Source: an uncultured Parasphingopyxis sp. (GTDB taxonomy: Bacteria; Pseudomonadota; Alphaproteobacteria; Sphingomonadales; Sphingomonadaceae). Taken from it: DNA of 10,985 nucleotides. A program made the position numbers and the translations under genes. Below the pieces are notes generated by a model, which did no database searches, had not been told where the DNA came from, and was given only the letters and a program-made list of their open reading frames with translations. The number at the start of each line of letters is the position of its first letter. Position 1 is the stretch's first letter. The DNA is taken from assembly GCA_905479515.1 (NCBI GenBank), contig CAJQMX010000311.1, positions 1 through 10,985 on the forward strand, written 5' to 3'. Shown one piece after another: positions 1 to 7,448 of the stretch.

Positions 1-925
1 CGAGAAAGAGCCTGTCACTTTCCATCGCTGCGTTGATACGGTCAGAGATCCGCTGTGCTTGATCTTCTGTAAGTGCTGATCGGTCATATTTTCCGGCTTT
101 TGGTGTTTCCTGTGTCGGTGCTTTGACCGGGGTGATATTGGCCCCGGTGTCCGGGTCGCATTTTTCGGGCACGCCCTCGCCATCAGGCCCGCGTTCGCGC
201 AGCGACCAGATGCACAAAAAGAGCAGGAGAAATGCCATACCCGCGCTGATCGACGCCAGATTGAAAAGCGGTCTATCGGCAAGATTGTCCATCACGAGAG
301 TGGCCGCCGCTATCGCCCAGAGCGAAACGAGAGCCGCGATAAACCAGTTAATCCAGAGATATTCGCGTGCCGCTAGGTTGGAATACAAATCCCGGAGGCG
401 CTTGCGATAGCGGGTCAGGTGCCGGGTTATTGCGATCAGATAACCGAAAGAAACGGCATTCCATAACAGCACCAGCACGAAGGTCGTGAGGGTGAGCGCG
501 GCAGGAAAATTGCCCGGCGGCAGATTTCCTTCGACCAGCATCATTCTCTGCGCATCCGGCGGGAGTAACCAAAAACCCGCAGCGATTGCGAAGCCCGATA
601 CGGGGAAAACGAAATGATACCAAATGCGGTGCAGCGTCTGCGCGCGGGTGAGCGCACAAACATAAAACCAAAGCGCGGCCGGAAGTGAAAACAGCAGGGC
701 GAACAATAGGGGCAAGAAGGCGAGGAGCAGGACGGGTGCGAAAGCCGCCACAAGTGGCAAGGTTGTCAATCCGCCGAGCAGAATGAAGACCGCAGCGAGC
801 GGTCTTCTGCCAGCCCGCCGATTATCGGACATGATAACAAGCGACGCCCCAACCACTGACAGAGCCATCGCCCCGGATGACCAGACCAAGCTCGCGTCAC
901 TGACGTTAATCATCTCCACCGACAT
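1..925 (-). CDS. AraC-family regulator with 7-TM N-terminal domain (partial, C-terminus beyond left edge)
   Basis: The open frame has no stop from 925 to the window edge, giving 308 residues of an incomplete protein. The start ATG at 925-923 has a GGAG ribosome site six bases upstream (complement 932-935). The first ~242 residues hold about seven hydrophobic segments (roughly 10-32, 43-62, 65-92, 103-121, 144-166, 190-213, 222-242). A basic loop, HLTRYRKRLRDLYSNLAARE, lies between the fifth and sixth. After a hydrophilic linker comes ALTEDQAQRISDRINAAMESDRLF, which in this family immediately precedes the AraC-type helix-turn-helix. That DNA-binding part would lie beyond position 1, so the AraC assignment rests on this lead-in and the membrane architecture. 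The protein probably senses a membrane signal and regulates transcription. It is divergent from the DUF2306 pair (181 bp gap), a plausible target. The family is fairly sure; the ligand is unknown. Confidence 0.75.
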   Translation of the reverse strand, partial: MSVEMINVSDASLVWSSGAMALSVVGASLVIMSDNRRAGRRPLAAVFILLGGLTTLPLVAAFAPVLLLAFLPLLFALLFSLPAALWFYVCALTRAQTLHRIWYHFVFPVSGFAIAAGFWLLPPDAQRMMLVEGNLPPGNFPAALTLTTFVLVLLWNAVSFGYLIAITRHLTRYRKRLRDLYSNLAAREYLWINWFIAALVSLWAIAAATLVMDNLADRPLFNLASISAGMAFLLLFLCIWSLRERGPDGEGVPEKCDPDTGANITPVKAPTQETPKAGKYDRSALTEDQAQRISDRINAAMESDRLFL

Positions 926-1106
926 CTGTATCTCCGACGGGCATAGGAAGCAGATCGGCTATCTGCGCGTTCCCGGTATGGCTTGAATGTCCACGCCTAC
1001 ACGCTCGGACGACATAATCGAACCGCTCCCTTACGCGGATGGTCATACCCAAGACCGACCGGCTCACCTCCAACAGCGACTCTCAATTGAAAAGGCTCCG
1101 CACATC

Positions 1107-1787
1107 ATGTCCGAACTCGTTTACGCCCATGTCGCCTTTGGGACGATAGCGGTCCTGCTGGGTGCAGTCGCCCTCTGCGCGCCCAAGGGCGCCGCCGTCC
1201 ATGTCGCCGCAGGGCGCGGATTCGTATGGGCGATGACTGCCTCATCCTTACTGGGCGCCGGGTTGGGCATGGCAAAGAATGACACTCTTTTGATCACTTT
1301 CTTTGCCGGAATATTGGGCGCCTATCTCGTTTTTAGCGGCTGGATGGCGGCCCGGGGAACGGTACGCCCATCTGCGCCGTCCTTTGTCACGCTGGCTCTG
1401 GTCAATCTAGCCAACATGGTGGTTCTTTTTATGATTGGTTATCTTGCATTGCAGTCCGGCGATGGGCTGTTTCGCGGTTACGCTGCAGAAGATTACATAT
1501 TTCTTGGCGCGATGGCTTTTGTCGGCGTCCTTACTGATGCCTCGCTTGTGTTTCGGTCAGAACTATCCGACCGGCATCGGATCGCGCGGCATATCTGGCG
1601 GATGTGCCTGGGGTTCTTCATCGCTGCCGGCTCCGCCTTCACCGGCCCGGGGATGACTGCCTTTCCCGAAGCCCTTCAACAGTCGGGTTTACTTTCGTTG
1701 CCGGAATTGACGATCGCCCTCGCGATGGTCTTCTTTCTGGCGCGGAGACTGTTGCCGCGCCGCCACGCCGATATCGGAACGGTGTGA
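1107..1787 (+). CDS. DUF2306-type integral membrane protein, copy 1
   Basis: This 226-residue polytopic membrane protein shows the DUF2306 pattern: an N-terminal helix after YAHVAFG, then APKGAAVHVAAGRGFVWAM (a PKG..H..AG signature), then a helix ending in VFSGWMAARG. Near the C-terminus is RIARHIWRM, which is also present in its neighbour. I chose the ATG at 1107 rather than an in-frame ATG at 987 for three reasons. The extra 40 residues are hydrophilic and unlike the family, AAAGG lies upstream of 1107 (1091-1095, a rather long spacing), and the resulting length nearly matches the downstream paralogue (224). Its stop codon TGA shares a base with the ATG of the next gene, so the two are probably translated together. 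The family has no firmly established biochemical function. It may be controlled by the divergent AraC-type regulator. Confidence 0.8.
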   Translation: MSELVYAHVAFGTIAVLLGAVALCAPKGAAVHVAAGRGFVWAMTASSLLGAGLGMAKNDTLLITFFAGILGAYLVFSGWMAARGTVRPSAPSFVTLALVNLANMVVLFMIGYLALQSGDGLFRGYAAEDYIFLGAMAFVGVLTDASLVFRSELSDRHRIARHIWRMCLGFFIAAGSAFTGPGMTAFPEALQQSGLLSLPELTIALAMVFFLARRLLPRRHADIGTV

Positions 1788-2461
1788 TGATCGAACCAGC
1801 TATCGTGCCAAACATGCATTTTGCCGTCGGGTCGCTGGCGGTCCTTGCTGGCTTCACCGCGTTTCTTTCACCCAAGGGCGGCACGCTGCATCGCGCTGCC
1901 GGCAAGCTGTTCTTCGGGTGCATGCTGCTGCTCTGCGCTAGCGGATTGTGGATGAGCCTGTCGAGATCGATCCTCTTCACGGTTTTTCTAACCGGCCTCG
2001 CATTTCACGCGACCCTAACCGGGTGGGCGGCGGCATCACATTCGGTCATGGCCCGCCGCATCGAGATGTTTTCGATCATGGTCGTGTTTGCGAATGGCTT
2101 GGGCGCTGCGGCGGGTGGCTATATCGCGGCACAGCAGCCGACCGGCATGCTCGATGACCTCCCCTCCAGCGCCTTCTATGTTCTGGCAATGGTGTCGCTG
2201 ATCATGCTGTTTTTCGATCTTCGACATGCAGGCATAGATGAAAAGCTGAGACACAGACGCATTGCCCGCCATGCCGGGCGCATGGGGTTTTCCATGCTGA
2301 TCGCCACCACAATCTTCTTCTTTGGCAACAACCATGTTCTGCCGGACGTGCTGAGATCCGCACCCATCTTGGCAATCCCCGTCGCCGGGGTGCTGGCTCT
2401 TACATTAGGATATCAGGCCCTGGTCCTCTTTCGCCGCCGCTTCAGCGCGCGACGTGTTTAG
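1787..2461 (+). CDS. DUF2306-type integral membrane protein, copy 2
   Basis: This 224-residue membrane protein is paralogous to the preceding one. It shows SPKGGTLHRAAGKLFFGCM near the N-terminus, then a helix ending in TLTGWAAASH, then RIARHAGRM before the last two helices, each aligned with the same motif in copy 1. The frame is open upstream to 1604, but that extension lies inside the previous gene. The ATG at 1787 overlaps the upstream stop (TGATG), the usual geometry of translational coupling, and gives a start (MIEPAIVPNMHFAVGSLAVL) that matches copy 1. The pair probably arose by tandem duplication and may act as a heteromer; this is inference. Function is unknown. Confidence 0.8.
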   Translation: MIEPAIVPNMHFAVGSLAVLAGFTAFLSPKGGTLHRAAGKLFFGCMLLLCASGLWMSLSRSILFTVFLTGLAFHATLTGWAAASHSVMARRIEMFSIMVVFANGLGAAAGGYIAAQQPTGMLDDLPSSAFYVLAMVSLIMLFFDLRHAGIDEKLRHRRIARHAGRMGFSMLIATTIFFFGNNHVLPDVLRSAPILAIPVAGVLALTLGYQALVLFRRRFSARRV

Positions 2462-2815
2462 CAGGGCCAGCGATCCAACCAAATCGGGCGTCCGGATCAC
2501 GACGGCTAAGGGTCGTGAGCAGTCGTTTTGCCATCACATGTACGAACGGTAGCTTTCCCATCCCACTGATCTGAAAGCCGACAGTCTGCAATCAGCCCAG
2601 AAGCGGACATTGCCGACGCCTCACGAACTCAGATAACGAGCTTATGCAAAACCAAGCGCCTCAAACTACCGCAACTCCCACGTCGCGGATGAACCACACT
2701 GGATAGATGGGAGAGCTGACTACGCTGCTACTGGTCGCAAACTCCGCGCTCTTTGAATGATCGCGTTTGGCAAGGTCTGGCGGCCCTTTAGGCTATTAGC
2801 AGAGAGGGGAAAGCA
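2462..2815. other. Gene-free stretch between DUF2306 pair and pseudogene
   Basis: Apart from the hairpin at 2497-2518 I see no convincing coding frame, RNA gene or long repeat. The part around 2555-2615, with its alternation of GAAAGCCGACA- and AAGCGGACATTGCC-like words, resembles intergenic dispersed sequence that I associate with sphingomonad genomes. That impression cannot be tested within one window. The last bases (about 2803-2809, GAGGGGA) form the ribosome site of the pseudogene that follows. Confidence 0.35.
2497..2528 (+). terminator. Possible terminator of the DUF2306 operon
   Basis: TCACGAC (2497-2503) pairs perfectly with GTCGTGA (2512-2518) across an eight-base loop, 35 bases after the stop codon. 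Only a short run of four T follows, a few bases downstream, so an intrinsic terminator is possible but weak. Confidence 0.4.
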
Positions 2816-3412
2816 ATGTTTCAATCCGGCAAGTGGGCGGTCGCGGCATTCTTACTGACGCTCAGTACGACGGGATTGATCGTTCAAGCACAGCGCGGCT
2901 TCAGTGACGGTATTCCGGAAACCGCAGCGATCGAAGATATGCGTATCTTTGAAACTTACATCGGGCGCTTCAGGTCCGAAGATTAGGTCTTCGATGACGG
3001 TGAGACCAGCTTCCACTATGTGATCGACTATTCGTGGTACGACCGAAACCACACGATCGTCCGTTACGGGTTGCAGCTCGTTGTCCCATCCCAAGAGCGC
3101 ACGACCGATATTGGAGAAGGTTTCATTGGTTTGACCGTACCAACAGTCGAATTGGTGTGTTTGGCGTATTTCCCGACGGTCGTACTGGCCTCGGTGCGAT
3201 GGGCGAGTTTGATCGCGAAACTTATACACGCGCAGTCTGGGTCAATGCGTTCAGCCCCGATGGAAACCCGATCGAGGTCCATGACGCCTTTCACATAATC
3301 AATACGGACAGTTGGGCCAATACAACTCATATCTCCCGCGGGTGGTGAATGGCGCGAAATCAGTAGTGACATCTATATGCGTGTCCCCCGTCAGCGCTCA
3401 ATACACAGATAG
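2816..3412 (+). pseudogene. Decayed gene for a secreted protein (beta-barrel-like, unknown function)
   Basis: The ATG at 2816 has a strong ribosome site (GAGGGGA) and begins a clear Sec signal peptide (hydrophobic residues 7-23, likely cut after VQA). The frame is broken three times. There is a TAG at 2984-2986. A base is missing near 3127-3134, after DIGEGFIG and before FDRTNSRIGVFGVFPDG. An extra base near 3331-3343 returns to the original frame as GEWREISSDIYMRVPRQ, ending at TAG 3410-3412. The pieces join into a coherent protein of about 198 residues (ETYIGRF..., YVIDYSWYDRNHTIVRYGLQ..., AVWVNAFSPDGNPIEVHDAF...). The alternating strand-like pattern with many aromatic residues suggests a lipocalin- or DUF1579-like barrel, but I do not recognise the family with confidence. 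Three lesions argue for true decay, although sequencing error cannot be excluded for the single-base shifts. Confidence 0.7.
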
Positions 3413-3468
3413 GGTGAATAGAATAAGCAAGTGTTTTGGTATCATCGCAGTGACAACAAGGAACGAAG

Positions 3469-3620
3469 ATGAAAACAAAGCACTTGAAGTTCCTCGCGGA
3501 ACGGATGATCAGCAACATCTGTCGTGTGACGCGCAATCAGGACCGCGCTGGAAGAGCTTCGCGGCGAAGAGAGCGTCGCGCAGTCGAGTCTTACTCCCTA
3601 ATCCCCCACAAATCTGCTAG
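3469..3620 (+). pseudogene. Possible scrap of an IS3-type transposase OrfA
   Basis: Around 3544-3600 one plus frame reads TALEELRGEESVAQ and stops at TAA. A neighbouring frame continues as SRVLLPNPPQIC to a stop near 3620. Together they recall the ALEALRGE-TVAELAxRYxVHPNQI stretch at the N-terminus of IS3-family OrfA proteins. No inverted repeats, no OrfB and no intact frame are present. The scrap overlaps the 3' end of the opposite-strand CxxC gene. The similarity is short and judged by eye only. Confidence 0.2.
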
Positions 3621-4184
3621 CTTGGTATAGCTTCGCTCACCGCAATGTGGATCGTCAGTTGCGCCACCCATACGGGCCAATCGTGCGTCTAACTCCGCTT
3701 GGCTCGATTTGAGGGGATCGGACTTGATCCCCGATCCTTCGACGATGCGGTTCATCAGGTTGAACAAAGCGCAAATGCTAACCGCATCGAACAGCGCTTG
3801 CTCATCCCAGCCCGCAGCATAGACTTTCTCGGCGTCGGCCTTGGTCATCATCGCCGGTGTCTTGGTCAGTTTCCCGGCATAAGCGAGGATCGGCTTGAGC
3901 CTATCGTTAATCGCGCTGGTTTCTAAGTCGGCCATTAAGCCATCGAACAATTCGGAATCGATTCCGAACGCCTTTGAGGCAATTACGTGTGCTCCGTGGC
4001 AAAAGGTGCAGCTATTGAGACCCGAGACATAGGCGGCGATCAATTCCCGCTCAGCGACGGTCAGCGGTGAAGGATCACGAAGCAGCCGGTCATGATATTC
4101 GAGTAACGGCATGACTGAATCTGGGAATCGCCGGAACACCTTGTCGAGACTCGTTTCGCCTTCGATCGACGGAAACACGCCCAT
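3591..4184 (-). CDS. Carboxymuconolactone decarboxylase / AhpD-like peroxidase-related protein
   Basis: This 197-residue soluble protein carries the AhpD-type active-site signature: E46 in LTVAERELIAAYVSGLNSC, then C59-T-F-C62-H-G-A-H66. In this superfamily the CxxC pair with the downstream His and upstream Glu works in peroxide or disulfide redox chemistry. The length and the second helical region (LKPILAYAGKLTKTPAMMTKAD..., residues 97-117) fit the group called uncharacterised peroxidase-related enzymes. The ATG at 4184 has GGGAG eight bases upstream. It lies downstream of nrsF on the same strand but after 310 bp, and no SigF-type motif is visible before it, so membership in the SigF operon would require read-through. 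The family is well supported; the substrate is unknown. Confidence 0.87.
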   Translation of the reverse strand: MGVFPSIEGETSLDKVFRRFPDSVMPLLEYHDRLLRDPSPLTVAERELIAAYVSGLNSCTFCHGAHVIASKAFGIDSELFDGLMADLETSAINDRLKPILAYAGKLTKTPAMMTKADAEKVYAAGWDEQALFDAVSICALFNLMNRIVEGSGIKSDPLKSSQAELDARLARMGGATDDPHCGERSYTKLADLWGIRE

Positions 4185-4494
4185 TCAAATTCTCCCTTGC
4201 TTGTTGATCGATGTTATTTTCCACGGAAAAGCGGACACTTGTAGCCATGCTCCGCTGCCCGATAATGATCGGGCATAGCATTGTATAAATTCCTGCGATA
4301 ATTCTGAAATCGCCGGATAATAGGTATGTTCGGACGACTTTGAGGACTATTTGGCGTACCCGAACGATGCCGCAGGCAACATCTGTGGCGTCCATTTTGC
4401 TTGCAATTGCACCAAAAAGTAGGCTGATGACCGGCTCCTGGGCTATTCATTGGATGTTTCCCATAGCGGACCCAGGGCGACGTCAAGCGGTTCC
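4185..4494. other. Spacer between nrsF and the AhpD-like gene
   Basis: No convincing gene was found. On the plus strand, 4324-4422 is a short open stretch ending in a Cys-rich, protein-like tail (GNICGVHFACNCTKK, then TAG). It begins just after a stop and has no ATG or ribosome site, so it is at best a remnant. The promoter of the AhpD-like gene is expected here, but I cannot place it. Confidence 0.35.
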
Positions 4495-5136
4495 CTACCA
4501 GCGTAAGAGGCGTGGTCCGGCGAACGTGCCGGCGATGCCGGCGCCAGCGATTGCCAGAGTATACCAGCTGAGCAGGAACATCGCTGTCGTTTCAGGACAG
4601 TAAAGGGCGTAAAGCGTCGCCGAAATTGCACCTGCCGTGACGCCAGCGAGACAGCCAGTTTCCCGCAGCTCGGTAGGAGCGAGCTTTTCGAATCCCCAGA
4701 CAATGCCGAGGAAGATGGGCACCGCTATCAGCGAGACGGTCAGGAAACAGGTTTGCCATGACGCGCCTAGCCAGAGCTCTTTGTGTGCGGCGGCCGGTGC
4801 GACAGCCATTTCCACTGCTGCGCATACCGCAATCAAAGTCGGTGGCACCATTAGCCACATCATACGGGAGCGACTGGACCGCGTCGGCCGTCCGGACATA
4901 TATGCCAGAACACCGCCAATACAGGCCATGGTAGCGGCGAATGCCAGTTTCATTGCGAAAGCTGGAATACCCGTGGACCGGACTTCGTCTAGCGGCGCCC
5001 CGTAGATCGCGATGAGCATTGCCATGCCGATGACCGCGCCGAGAAGAACGCCCATTGCCAGCCTAAGGACGGCCGCATTGGGTTGAGTTTCCGCAGCATT
5101 CCTACTGAGTTCCGAGATAAGGTTTTCAGTGTCCAT
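4495..5136 (-). CDS. nrsF: NrsF-type membrane anti-sigma factor (DUF1109)
   Basis: This 213-residue protein has a short hydrophilic N-terminus followed by about six hydrophobic segments (around 23-45, 60-80, 93-113, 128-149, 161-178, 185-206), the standard NrsF/DUF1109 plan. In Caulobacter NrsF holds SigF at the inner membrane and releases it under chromate or cadmium stress, and two conserved cysteines (reported, as I recall, at 131 and 181) are needed for this. Here Cys130 (SWQTCF) and Cys180 (LYCPE) fall at almost the same places; Cys72, Cys105 and Cys162 are additional. The ATG at 5136 lies 11 bp inside the 3' end of sigF, so sigma and anti-sigma are translationally coupled and co-transcribed. 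Assignment is strong from sequence and partner together. Confidence 0.9.
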   Translation of the reverse strand: MDTENLISELSRNAAETQPNAAVLRLAMGVLLGAVIGMAMLIAIYGAPLDEVRSTGIPAFAMKLAFAATMACIGGVLAYMSGRPTRSSRSRMMWLMVPPTLIAVCAAVEMAVAPAAAHKELWLGASWQTCFLTVSLIAVPIFLGIVWGFEKLAPTELRETGCLAGVTAGAISATLYALYCPETTAMFLLSWYTLAIAGAGIAGTFAGPRLLRW

Positions 5137-5677
5137 TGCGATTGAATCCTTCGACTATCGCAGCCAGTTTCTTCATTCCCCGATGAACGCCAATCTTGAT
5201 GGCCGACTCTGATTGCCCACTGATCTGTGCAGCTTCTGCGACGGTATAACCTTCAATCTTTGTCAGGCGGAGGGCCGCGTTATGTTTGTCGGGAAGTTCG
5301 GAAAGTAGTTCCTCGATATCCAACGCTGCAAGACGACTGCTCATCGTGTCCGGGCCGACAGCATCCTCCACATCGTCGATGGTTGAGGAATATTTGATCT
5401 TCATGCGCCGGTAGTGATCGATCAGCTTGTAGCGCGCGATCGCGTATAGCCAGGGTGTGAACGGGATAGACCGGTCATAGCTATCACGCCGAGCATGTAT
5501 GGCCATCAAGGTTTCTTGCACGAGATCCTCCACTTCGGCAGCGGCGTGTCCCAATCGGCGCCAATAATATTGGCGCAACCTCTCCGCAGCCGCTGTAAGC
5601 AACTTTCGATAGGCGTTCTTGTCGCCGGACAAGCCGGCGATCATGAGCCTGCGGAGATCCGTTTCCACGTTCGTCAC
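5126..5677 (-). CDS. sigF: ECF RNA polymerase sigma factor, SigF type
   Basis: This 183-residue ECF sigma factor has region 2 at about 17-92, including DLVQETLMAIHARRDSYDRSIPFTPWLYAIARYKLIDHYRR-type residues for core binding and -10 recognition. Region 4 lies at about 122-172, with a helix-turn-helix (YTVAEAAQISGQSESAIKIGVHRGMKKL region) for -35 recognition. Neither a C-terminal extension nor a region 3 is present. The start is taken as GTG 5677-5675. It has no clear ribosome site and lies close behind a SigF-type promoter, so the transcript may have a very short leader. An ATG twelve codons in (5644) is the alternative. The gene overlaps nrsF by 11 bp. Pairing with NrsF and the surrounding bufferin genes identify it as the SigF (metal/oxidative stress) group rather than a general ECF factor. 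Confidence 0.88.
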   Translation of the reverse strand: MTNVETDLRRLMIAGLSGDKNAYRKLLTAAAERLRQYYWRRLGHAAAEVEDLVQETLMAIHARRDSYDRSIPFTPWLYAIARYKLIDHYRRMKIKYSSTIDDVEDAVGPDTMSSRLAALDIEELLSELPDKHNAALRLTKIEGYTVAEAAQISGQSESAIKIGVHRGMKKLAAIVEGFNRNGH

Positions 5678-5696
5678 GATAGTTCGTACGGGTAAG

Positions 5697-5722
5697 TTCG
5701 GCAGATGCGAGCTTCCGGTTAC
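5697..5722 (-). promoter_or_regulatory. SigF-type promoter of sigF-nrsF (autoregulation)
   Basis: Read on the minus strand, GTAACC (complement 5717-5722), 16 bases and CGAA (complement 5697-5700) exactly match the pattern GTAACC-N16-CGAA that I recall for Caulobacter SigF promoters. It ends about 20 bases before the sigF start codon, giving a leader of roughly a dozen bases. It implies positive autoregulation. Confidence 0.75.
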
Positions 5723-5767
5723 AATCCCACTGATCGCCGTTCAGCAAAGAGTTAAAGTGACAACGCC

Positions 5768-7273
5768 TCAGGATGACGCGGGCATTATGCTGCGCGGCGA
5801 GGCGATGACGTCCGGCCTGGGATACAATGTGTCCATAGGTACAGACCTCCCGTTGGCCTGGACGATACGCACATGTTTGCGGCGCATGAGGCGTGGCCGG
5901 CTGACGCCACAGCTGTGCGAGATAATCTGAACCTCGTGGATCATGTTCATACAATAATTGGCGACCCTTACCGATTTTTCTTCCGGATTGAGTCCCTTCT
6001 GCAAGTGCGTGTTATGTGTTGTAATGCCCGTCGGACAGGTGTTCTTGTTGCATTTCAGAGCCTGAATGCAGCCGAGCGAAAACATGAATCCGCGCGCCGA
6101 GACTACAAAGTCGGCGCCCGTAGCAATTGCCCATGCGACTTCGGACGGGGTGATGAGCTTTCCTGACGCGATGATGCGGATGCGCTCCCCCAGCCCATAT
6201 TTGTGGAGAATATCGGAAACTAGGGGTAGCGATTCTCGGATCGTCAAGCCAACATTGTCCATCAACGCCATGGGCGCCGCACCCGTGCCGCCGTCACCGC
6301 TATCAATGGTAAAAAAGTCCGGTGCGCTTTCCGCTCCGCGCACACGAATTTCTGCGCATAGATCCTCGATCCAGCTGTAAGCACCGATCACTGCCTTGAT
6401 GCCCGTCGGCTTGCCTGTAGTGTTACGAATGCGGTCGATCAGATCGAGCAAGTCGCTAGCGTTGTTGATTTCAGGATGACGGTTAGGGGATATCGAATCC
6501 ATCCCTTGCGGGATCCCCCGGATGGCTGCGATTTCCTCTGTAACCTTAATCGCTGGCAGGATGCCGCCCTTGCCGGGCTTGGCTCCCTGGCTCAACTTGA
6601 TCTCGAACATGCGGACCTGTTCATGCGCGGCAACTTTCCTGAGTTTTGCGTCGCTCAACGCGCCATGTTGATCGCGCACTCCGTATTTGGCGGTGCCAAT
6701 TTGCATAACGATGTCGGCACCGCCTTGCAGGTGATAGGGCGACAAGCCGCCTTCTCCGGTGTTCATCCAGCATCCAGCCAGTTTCGCGCCTTTCGATAAA
6801 CCCAGTACCGCGGCCGATGACAGGGCCCCAAAACTCATACCCGAAATGTTGAAAAATGATTGGGCTTGATAGGGTTGGCGACAAAAAGGCCCGATTTCGA
6901 GTGGCTGCATCGCGACAGCATCTTCATCAAGCTTCGGGAAAGCGCAATTCACGAAAATTGTGGTGCCAACGGGCGCGAGGTTTTTGGTCGAGCCGAAAGC
7001 AACCGTATTTTCATGGTCAAGAGTTGCCCGGTTCACCCAATCGCGCTCGGCACGGTTAAACGGCATTTCCTCACGGTCCATAGCGAAAAAATATTGTCTG
7101 AAAAACTCTCCCAATGTTGTGAACAAAGAACGGAAGCGTCCGATAACCGGGAAGTTGCGCCGGACGGCATTCCTTGTTTGTGTAACATCAACAACAAATA
7201 AAATAGTCGTCAAAAGAATGGCTATCCCAATGACAAAAATAAATAATGAAGAAAAAAAATCAAGTTCAGGCAT
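5768..7273 (-). CDS. Membrane-anchored FMN-binding glutamate synthase-domain protein
   Basis: This 501-residue protein has one N-terminal membrane helix (about 8-30) followed by the FMN-binding TIM-barrel domain of the glutamate synthase large subunit. Visible motifs are GMSFGALSS (145-153), NTGEGGLSPYH (171-181), KLSQGAKPGKGG (226-237), SPNRHPEI (262-269), FTIDSGDGGTGAAP (321-334) and GKLITPSEVAWAIATGADFV (371-390). The 3Fe-4S cysteines Cys402, Cys408 and Cys413 have the C-x5-C-x4-C spacing of glutamate synthase. The glutamine amidotransferase domain is absent, so it cannot be a complete glutamine-dependent GOGAT. Stand-alone proteins of this kind are annotated as FMN-binding glutamate synthase family, with substrate unproven. 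It is divergent from the bufferin genes and has its own SigF-type motif about 180 bases upstream, suggesting a redox role in the same stress response. AAGG lies about ten bases before the ATG. Confidence 0.9.
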   Translation of the reverse strand: MPELDFFSSLFIFVIGIAILLTTILFVVDVTQTRNAVRRNFPVIGRFRSLFTTLGEFFRQYFFAMDREEMPFNRAERDWVNRATLDHENTVAFGSTKNLAPVGTTIFVNCAFPKLDEDAVAMQPLEIGPFCRQPYQAQSFFNISGMSFGALSSAAVLGLSKGAKLAGCWMNTGEGGLSPYHLQGGADIVMQIGTAKYGVRDQHGALSDAKLRKVAAHEQVRMFEIKLSQGAKPGKGGILPAIKVTEEIAAIRGIPQGMDSISPNRHPEINNASDLLDLIDRIRNTTGKPTGIKAVIGAYSWIEDLCAEIRVRGAESAPDFFTIDSGDGGTGAAPMALMDNVGLTIRESLPLVSDILHKYGLGERIRIIASGKLITPSEVAWAIATGADFVVSARGFMFSLGCIQALKCNKNTCPTGITTHNTHLQKGLNPEEKSVRVANYCMNMIHEVQIISHSCGVSRPRLMRRKHVRIVQANGRSVPMDTLYPRPDVIASPRSIMPASS

Positions 7274-7448
7274 AAAACTTTAACCTTATTAAAAGTATTA
7301 ATGTAATGTTTGCTTCGATTTTAGGAGATGTTTAGTGACGGAAGATGGAATCGTATTTACCCGACTCTGGCTCTATGATTTCTTATGGTGCAAGATAGCG
7401 CGGGGTATAGTGCGAAGGGGATGGGAGAGAGATATTAGACCAGTCTGT

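Noticed and set aside
123..753. Open frames on both strands over the left end
   Set aside because: They are shadows of the AraC-type gene, which is open without a stop from 925 to the left edge and gives sensible membrane helices.
987..1106. N-terminal extension of the first DUF2306 protein
   Set aside because: The 40 extra residues are hydrophilic, unlike the family, and absent from the adjacent paralogue.
3020..3372. Several overlapping frames on both strands treated as separate genes
   Set aside because: The plus frames are pieces of one broken gene; the minus frames are its complements without motifs.
5484..5954. 156-codon minus-strand frame spanning the sigF promoter
   Set aside because: It overlaps sigF and the glutamate synthase-like gene in other frames, and its translation is rich in Arg, Cys and His, as expected of a shadow frame.
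6540..6565. GTAACC on the plus strand inside the glutamate synthase-like gene
   Set aside because: Sixteen bases on the sequence is TGCC, not CGAA, and no gene start follows; it is only half of the SigF pattern.
7314..7339. A nearer SigF-like match before the glutamate synthase-like gene (minus strand GTCACT-N16-CGAA)
   Set aside because: The -35 element matches only four of six bases, including a change in the conserved GTAAC core; the motif at 7449-7475 is much better.
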